In this document: positions 59,167 through 64,000 of the stretch, piece by piece | Layout: the number at the start of each line of letters is the position of its first letter | Position numbering within the stretch: the first letter of the stretch is position 1 | Source: Stenocarpella maydis | Lineage: Eukaryota > Ascomycota > Sordariomycetes > Diaporthales > Diaporthaceae | Length of the DNA stretch: 64,000 nucleotides | Direction: 5' to 3' | NCBI GenBank assembly: GCA_002270565.1 | Contig: NQMI01000091.1 | Coordinates: forward strand, 62,001-126,000 | The notes under the pieces: generated by a model | Told to the model about the DNA's origin: nothing | Databases searched by the model: none | What the model saw: the letters and a program-made list of their open reading frames with translations, nothing else | Translations under genes and position numbers: made by a program

Positions 59167-60581
59167 ATGAAGTCATTCGCTCTCACATCCGTTCTGCTGG
59201 CGGCCGCCGTCTCGGCCAATCCTACTCCCACCGAGCAGGAGCCTCCGACCAAGCGTGCCAGCCTCACTGCCGTCACCGCCTCTGGCAATGGTAGGCCCTC
59301 CAGATAATCCCAGTCTCCCGCACTCCTCGCTGACTTGTCTCTCCAACGGCAGCTTTCTGGACTGGAAAGGAACGCTTCTACGTCCGCGGCATCGACTACC
59401 AGCCTGGCGGCTCCTCCAACCTGGCCGACCCCCTGGCTGATACCGCCACCTGCAAGCGTGACATTGCCGAGTTCAAGAAGCTTGGCATCAACACCGTCCG
59501 TGTCTACACCGTCGACAACTCGGCCGATCACGATGACTGCATGGGCCAGCTAGCTGATGCTGGCATCTACCTGATTCTCGACGTCAACAACCCGCTCTAC
59601 TCCATCAACCGCAACAGCCCCGCAGAGTCATACAACGACGTCTACCTGCAGAGCGTCTTTGCCACCATCGACCAGTTTGTCAAGTATGACAACACCCTCG
59701 CCTTCTTCTCTGGAAATGAGGTTGTCAATGACCAGGCAAACACCACCCTGGCCGCCCCATATGTCAAGGCCACCACCCGTGACATGCGCCAGTACATCCG
59801 TAACCGTGGCTACAGGGCCGTCCCTGTTGGTTACTCTGCAGCAGATGTCTCTCAGAACCGCTTCCAGCTCGCCCAGTACTTCAACTGCGGCACCGACGAC
59901 GAGCGCAGTGATTTCTTCGCCTTCAACGACTACTCTTGGTGTGACAGCAGCTTCACACAGTCCGGCTGGGACCAGAAGGTTAAGAACTTCACCGGCTACG
60001 GTCTCCCCCTGTTCCTCTCCGAGTATGGCTGCATCACCAACGGGCGCAGCTTCGGAGAGGTCCAGGCCCTCATGAGCGACGAGATGACATCCGTCTACTC
60101 TGGTGGCCTGGTGTATGAGTACTCCGAGGAGGGTAACGGATACGGTATCGTCTCTATCAGCGGTAACAGCGTCTCTGAGAAGAGCGACTTTGCCGCCTAC
60201 TCGACTGCCCTGTCCAAGAACCCCATGCCCACCGGTGCTGGCGGCTTCACGTCCACCACCGCCTCCCAGGCCTGCCCGTCCCCCGACTCTGACTGGCTCG
60301 TCAGCAACACACTGCTGCCGGCCATTCCCACCGGCGCAACAAGGTTCATGCAGCAGGGAGCCGGTAAGGGCCCTGGCCTGAAGGGCGATGGTTCCCAGAA
60401 TGCTGGCGGTACGTCGACCGGAGATGCCCAGCCTGGCTCTGGTTCTGCCACCGGGTCCGCCTCCACCGGCTCGTCCACCAAAAACGCAGGCGCAGGCGGC
60501 CCCGGTCCTCTGGATCTGGGTGCCTTCATGGTAACCGGCCTCGTCTTCTTCTTCAGCCTCGTCGGTACCATGCTCCTATAG
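59167..60581 (+). CDS. GPI-anchored beta-1,3-glucanosyltransferase (GH72, Gel/Gas family)
   Basis: Two exons, 59167-59290 and 59353-60581, encode 450 residues; the intron is 62 bp. A signal peptide (MKSFALTSVLLAAAVSA) and a dibasic KR site are followed by the GH72 barrel starting FYVRGIDYQPGGSSN. Catalytic acids are Glu164 (FFSGNEVVND) and Glu265 (FLSEYGC). The Cys spacing is conserved and several N-glycosylation sites are present (NTT, NFT). After the barrel comes a short Cys-containing region, then a Ser/Gly/Thr-rich linker and a hydrophobic tail (DLGAFMVTGLVFFFSLVG), the GPI-attachment signal. No CBM43 (X8) module is seen, so it belongs to the group lacking it. The enzyme elongates and remodels beta-1,3-glucan at the cell wall outer face. 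Confidence 0.95.
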
Positions 60582-62239
60582 GCTTCCTGGCGTGAGGCCG
60601 GGGAGACTGGGGTGCTTGTACATGAGTTGCATAGATTTCGACTCGGGAAATGATTAATAAAATTGAATTGAGGCGCACCGGTGAACAGGTTTTACAGGTC
60701 CGTTTCTATATCGAGATGCATAGTCTAGTTCTTTCCTGAATAGGATTGAGTTGTGGTCAATCGAGACTCGATAATAGCGAAAGACCAATGAACAAGACCA
60801 ACACCAGAATACATTTCCACACTGCTCTCGTGGCAAAAACGGATTCGATTGGAACAAAGCATCGTCTCAATTTCCGCAACTCACCATCCTGCGTTAATTG
60901 AGCATTTGTCAAATATGCCCCCCCCCCCTCTCGTTACGAGCAGTTGAGTATCTGAAAGTTTGGTTTGTCTCAAGACCACATTAGCTGAGTTAGCCCCAAC
61001 GGACGTAAGAGCCGCCCAGCACAACTGGAGGCTGTGTTCGGCATAACCCCTCGGCAGTTCGTCAGGCAGACCTCTTCCTTTAAATAGAATTTAGTGCTAA
61101 ACTTATTTTAATCAACATCTTCAAAACAGTTGCCTTATCGTCCTATCACCTCTTGTGACAGTAATGGTTTTTTCAATGCTTTAGTCTCTTGCGCAGCAAT
61201 GGTGTACTTGTGGCTTCGTCTTCCTCGCTATATACCTAGGTACCATCCCCGCGGCCTGCTATCCTGTGCAGCGTTCCAGCTGATGCGCAGTGATTACACC
61301 CGCGCCTTCCGTATTCTTATTTAGGTAGTCAGCAAGCCTCGCGGTACCCTTCCCAACTGCCGGGCAGTGATTAGGCAGTTGTATATACTGTAGCCCTCAG
61401 CTGAGGGGACAGTGCCACAGTCGTGAGCTGGGCACTTTCATGCTCTCTCCGCCTTGCAACACCCGTCTAGCCAATAGCGGTACCATACCGGGCGTGGGTG
61501 AGGCGCAGAGGTGGTCGCTATAAACTCTGCAGCACTGTATAGCAATTTCTTGATCCATCTGTTATTTCGGAGCCCTTAAAATTATCACTGGGATATTCCT
61601 TTCAATTTAGCGTTCAATTTGATATGTGTTATATGGTCTAAATAAATCCCTGGGAGTTCCAAGTAAATTCTAAGCTGAAAAAGTGATTACGGAGAGGAAT
61701 TGGTCTTTCAAAGAGAGGGCATTTTGGAGCGGAAGCTCCTTCCATGGAGACAATTCCCTCTCAATTTCTATAAAGTAGGCCTCCTGCTTTAGGGCGCCAG
61801 CTGGCCAAAAAAGAGCCCCTCCTTTTCCCTTCCTACCAGGTCGGATTTTGATTTGGGGCCTCTGGGGCCTCTGGGTTTCTTATTTGAATTCTCGTGAACT
61901 TGATGTCTTCTTGAACTTGGAGCCTTGGACGTCTTGAGGGAAGGCGTTGAGTGTTGTGTTGAAGGAGTAATTGACAACCATCACCACCCTACGTAATAGA
62001 ATACGTGACAGCCCGTACGGGACCCTAGCCAACCGACAACCATAGCATTTCCTATATCCTGATATAGCTATATAGACGTAAACATTATTTTAGGTATTTC
62101 TAGAAAACCCTTTTATAAAGCTTAGCAGATTGAGTAGATGTTATAAGTTGTATCCAGATTGGATACTAGGTAGTGATAAGTCTATACTCAATAGTAGCTC
62201 ATCCATACTTTAGGGTGGAAGGTCTGGTGTAGAGTACCC
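60582..62239. other. Gene-poor, AT-rich spacer
   Basis: About 1.7 kb after the GH72 gene. AT content rises from 61550 on and TA-rich relic-like sequence is present near 62040-62220. A perfect 14 bp palindrome, CCCTCAGCTGAGGG, lies near 61395. No gene is recognised. Confidence 0.4.
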
Positions 62240-62565
62240 TAGGATATGGTGGCCTCATCCTCCGCACCGTAATCCGTGATTTTCTTGCCGAGATTGACCA
62301 GCTCATTGAATTCCTTCGGACTCAACGAGGCTTCGAGAAGATCGTCAATTTCCTTCTTCTTGTCAAAGTCCTTGAGATCTCGTCCTTCAGATACTCCAAT
62401 GTGGCGTCAGCAGCAGAGCGCACAATTACTTGGGGCACGTCGCCCAATTTCTTGGCCACGATGGTTAATATGAAGCCGAAAGTTGCTTGCGTCGCCTGGG
62501 TCCGCGGTTGGTATCTGGGACCCTCGGCCAGGGCTTCTGCGCCAGAAAGATTGCCAACATCTCTT
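62240..62565 (-). pseudogene. Fragment of the splicing helicase BRR2 N-terminal region
   Basis: On the minus strand from about 62565 one frame reads NLSGAEALAEGPRYQPRTQ, then FILTIVAKKLGDVPQ and IVRSAADATLEYLKDE. After a one-base loss near 62375 a second frame continues KDFDKKKEIDDLLEASLS, PKEFNELVNLGKKITDYGA and ends at a TAG at 62240. This order matches the N-terminal plug region of Brr2, the U5 snRNP helicase of over 2000 residues. Only about 100 residues are present and no helicase domain follows, so this is a truncated, frameshifted duplicate. The functional BRR2 gene must lie elsewhere. The surroundings are AT rich and gene poor, as is usual for fragments moved by transposons or ectopic repair. 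Confidence 0.7.
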
Positions 62566-63711
62566 GATAGTGGTCGGGGTAGAGAGTCTTATAGAGATTG
62601 GTCGTCCATTTTGATCTATTTATTAATGTTAGAAGTTTGTGGTTGTATTATGGCTGTGGTCTCTTCATGCTTACCGTGGCGAGGGCTTCTTCGGGACCTT
62701 GTGTGATCTTGCGATTTCTTCAGATGATCTTGTGCGAGTGTGTGCGGATGTGGGATGGAGAAGTCAACCAGGACTGCAGCCATGGATTCTTCTTATACGA
62801 GGCTTTTGCGAGACTAGATCGCTCGCCGCGTGACTAATTACCCAAAATTAGCGCAGCACTTGAGGCTAGTGATGGGCTACTTATGTCGACGGATCTAGTC
62901 TGCCGCCGGTCTCAACTAGCCTCGTCTGTGCGGCATCACAAGGCTCCCAAGGTTCACAATTATATTCACATATTTATTATTATGAGCATTATATACGTAT
63001 AAGGTGGAAAGCTGAGATGAAGATCTCCTAATAAGGAGCTATTAGTAGGGTTAAGGAGCTATAGGTATAAGAGAACTAGGTGTGCTGCACGCGTAATTCT
63101 TTGTACTGGGTGCGCCCACGGAAACAGCTGGGTGCGTGTACGATGACCGCAAGACAATGGTTGTAATTGCAAGCTTGTTTGAGCGCGTTTTCCCGAGTCT
63201 GCTGTGATGTGCAAACTGCTGTAGACAAGGACGAAGACACCTGATAGAAGATTAGATAGGTATTATCACGAGTATCCCGATGTTGGACGGCACACAGGGC
63301 AGCGGCAAGTGGGTAGGCGCAGTTGCGCCGGGTGCTGGTCCATATCCGTCCTCAAGATTGAACCACGACACCAACCTAGTGAAGGGCACGACGGCAAGAT
63401 CGCGGAAGGAATCCACAGGAGATATTCTAGCGCGGATGAGATTGATCAAAGTGCGCGATCTTGGCTAATTTGAAGAACGAACGTCCCGTGGAGGTGGCGA
63501 GCGTATCCATTCTTGGGGGCTGCCCTCCTTCACCGGCTGTCCACCGAGTCCATGCGCAGCGTAATAGTACGTGTACACAAAAGGATGATGACACTTGGTG
63601 CGACTGCGTCTATTCGCATGCTCGTTGAGGTACTATGTTTGCAAAGTAAACTGCATTAGGACGGTGATGAAAGCACGCTAAATAAGCCCAACGCCGTCAC
63701 TGCCCCGTCAC
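62566..63711. other. AT-rich spacer
   Basis: About 1.1 kb, with TA-rich low-complexity sequence near 62950-63060 (CTAATAAGGAGCTATTAGTAGG, an imperfect foldback). No gene is recognised. Confidence 0.4.
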
Positions 63712-64000
63712 TCAGAGTCCGATCCGGCTGCTGAGGCGGTAATAACTCTTCCTCTTCGCGCCGACATCGAGCGCCGTAGCCCTCGTGGCGCCCTTTTCAT
63801 CCTCGGCCTCCTCAAAGTAGTAATTATTCGCGTCCTCCTTGAACGCAAGCCTGTACGGCACGGCCAGGTCGGTCCTGCGCTTCTTCTCCCTCTCTGCGGG
63901 TCCATGGGCGGGGGGCGGCGGCGGCGGCGGCGTCGTCGTGCTGGCGGGGCCGGGCCGGCCGCGAGGTGGCCAGCGCGAAGAGGTTGGTGGGCTCCAGGAA
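63712..64000 (-). CDS. 3' end of an unrecognised gene, cut by window edge
   Basis: One minus-strand frame is open from the window edge to a TGA at 63712-63714. It reads through a Pro-rich stretch (TTPPPPPPPAHGP), then REKKRRTDLAVPYRLAFKED, NNYYFEEAEDEKGA and a basic end, KRKSYYRLSSRIGL. The mix of basic and acidic-aromatic segments looks like a genuine C-terminus. Another frame opens near 63905 but lacks such structure. The family is not recognised. The 5' part lies outside the window. Confidence 0.55.
   Translation of the reverse strand, partial: SWSPPTSSRWPPRGRPGPASTTTPPPPPPPAHGPAEREKKRRTDLAVPYRLAFKEDANNYYFEEAEDEKGATRATALDVGAKRKSYYRLSSRIGL

Overview
This window is nuclear DNA from a filamentous ascomycete (Pezizomycotina), most likely a Sordariomycete. 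The signs are short GT-AG introns of about 44 to 120 bp, very GC-rich coding exons, fungus-specific families (CFEM, GH72 glucanosyltransferase, SCP2, BZZ1, CDC50) and an AT-rich transposon relic whose stop codons look like C-to-T changes left by repeat-induced point mutation (RIP). No tRNA, rRNA or CRISPR array could be supported. The assembly has gaps marked by N at 9634, 14435 and 33206-33216, all next to low-complexity or homopolymer sequence.

Layout. 0-8 kb: a single-pass membrane protein, a carboxymuconolactone decarboxylase-like protein, a PPxY-bearing membrane protein and an intact cytochrome P450. 9.1-13.1 kb: a 506 bp array of a 12 bp polypyrimidine unit, an assembly gap, a heavily mutated Mutator-like transposase relic and a minisatellite of 23-24 bp units. 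14-20.5 kb: an SCP2 sterol/lipid carrier with a peroxisomal AKL tail, whose 5' end is present twice around an N, and the FG nucleoporin Nup2. 21-32 kb: an accessory, decaying segment with a palindromic MITE-like element, a frameshifted gene relic, a neutral ceramidase with a disturbed 3' end, a second P450 with two apparent GC-AG introns, and a polyamine oxidase with one in-frame stop.

33-60.6 kb: well-preserved conserved genes. In order these are SPF27/Cwf7 (splicing), the PKA regulatory subunit, a CDC50-family flippase subunit, a large CFEM-domain membrane protein, the DEAD-box helicase DBP5 (mRNA export), the F-BAR/SH3 protein BZZ1 (actin patches) and a GPI-anchored GH72 beta-1,3-glucanosyltransferase (cell wall). 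Long intergenic spacers of 1.5 to 4 kb separate them. 60.6-64 kb: a gene-poor stretch with a truncated, frameshifted copy of the N-terminal part of the splicing helicase BRR2, then the 3' end of an unrecognised minus-strand gene that runs off the window.

The genes do not form one obvious pathway or biosynthetic cluster. Exon structures were worked out by hand from splice consensus, reading phase and protein-family continuity. Phases close exactly for 11 of the multi-exon genes. I found no convincing novel multi-gene system. The best leads are the decaying 21-32 kb block, the MITE that shares its core repeat type with the 12.9 kb minisatellite, and the BRR2 fragment.
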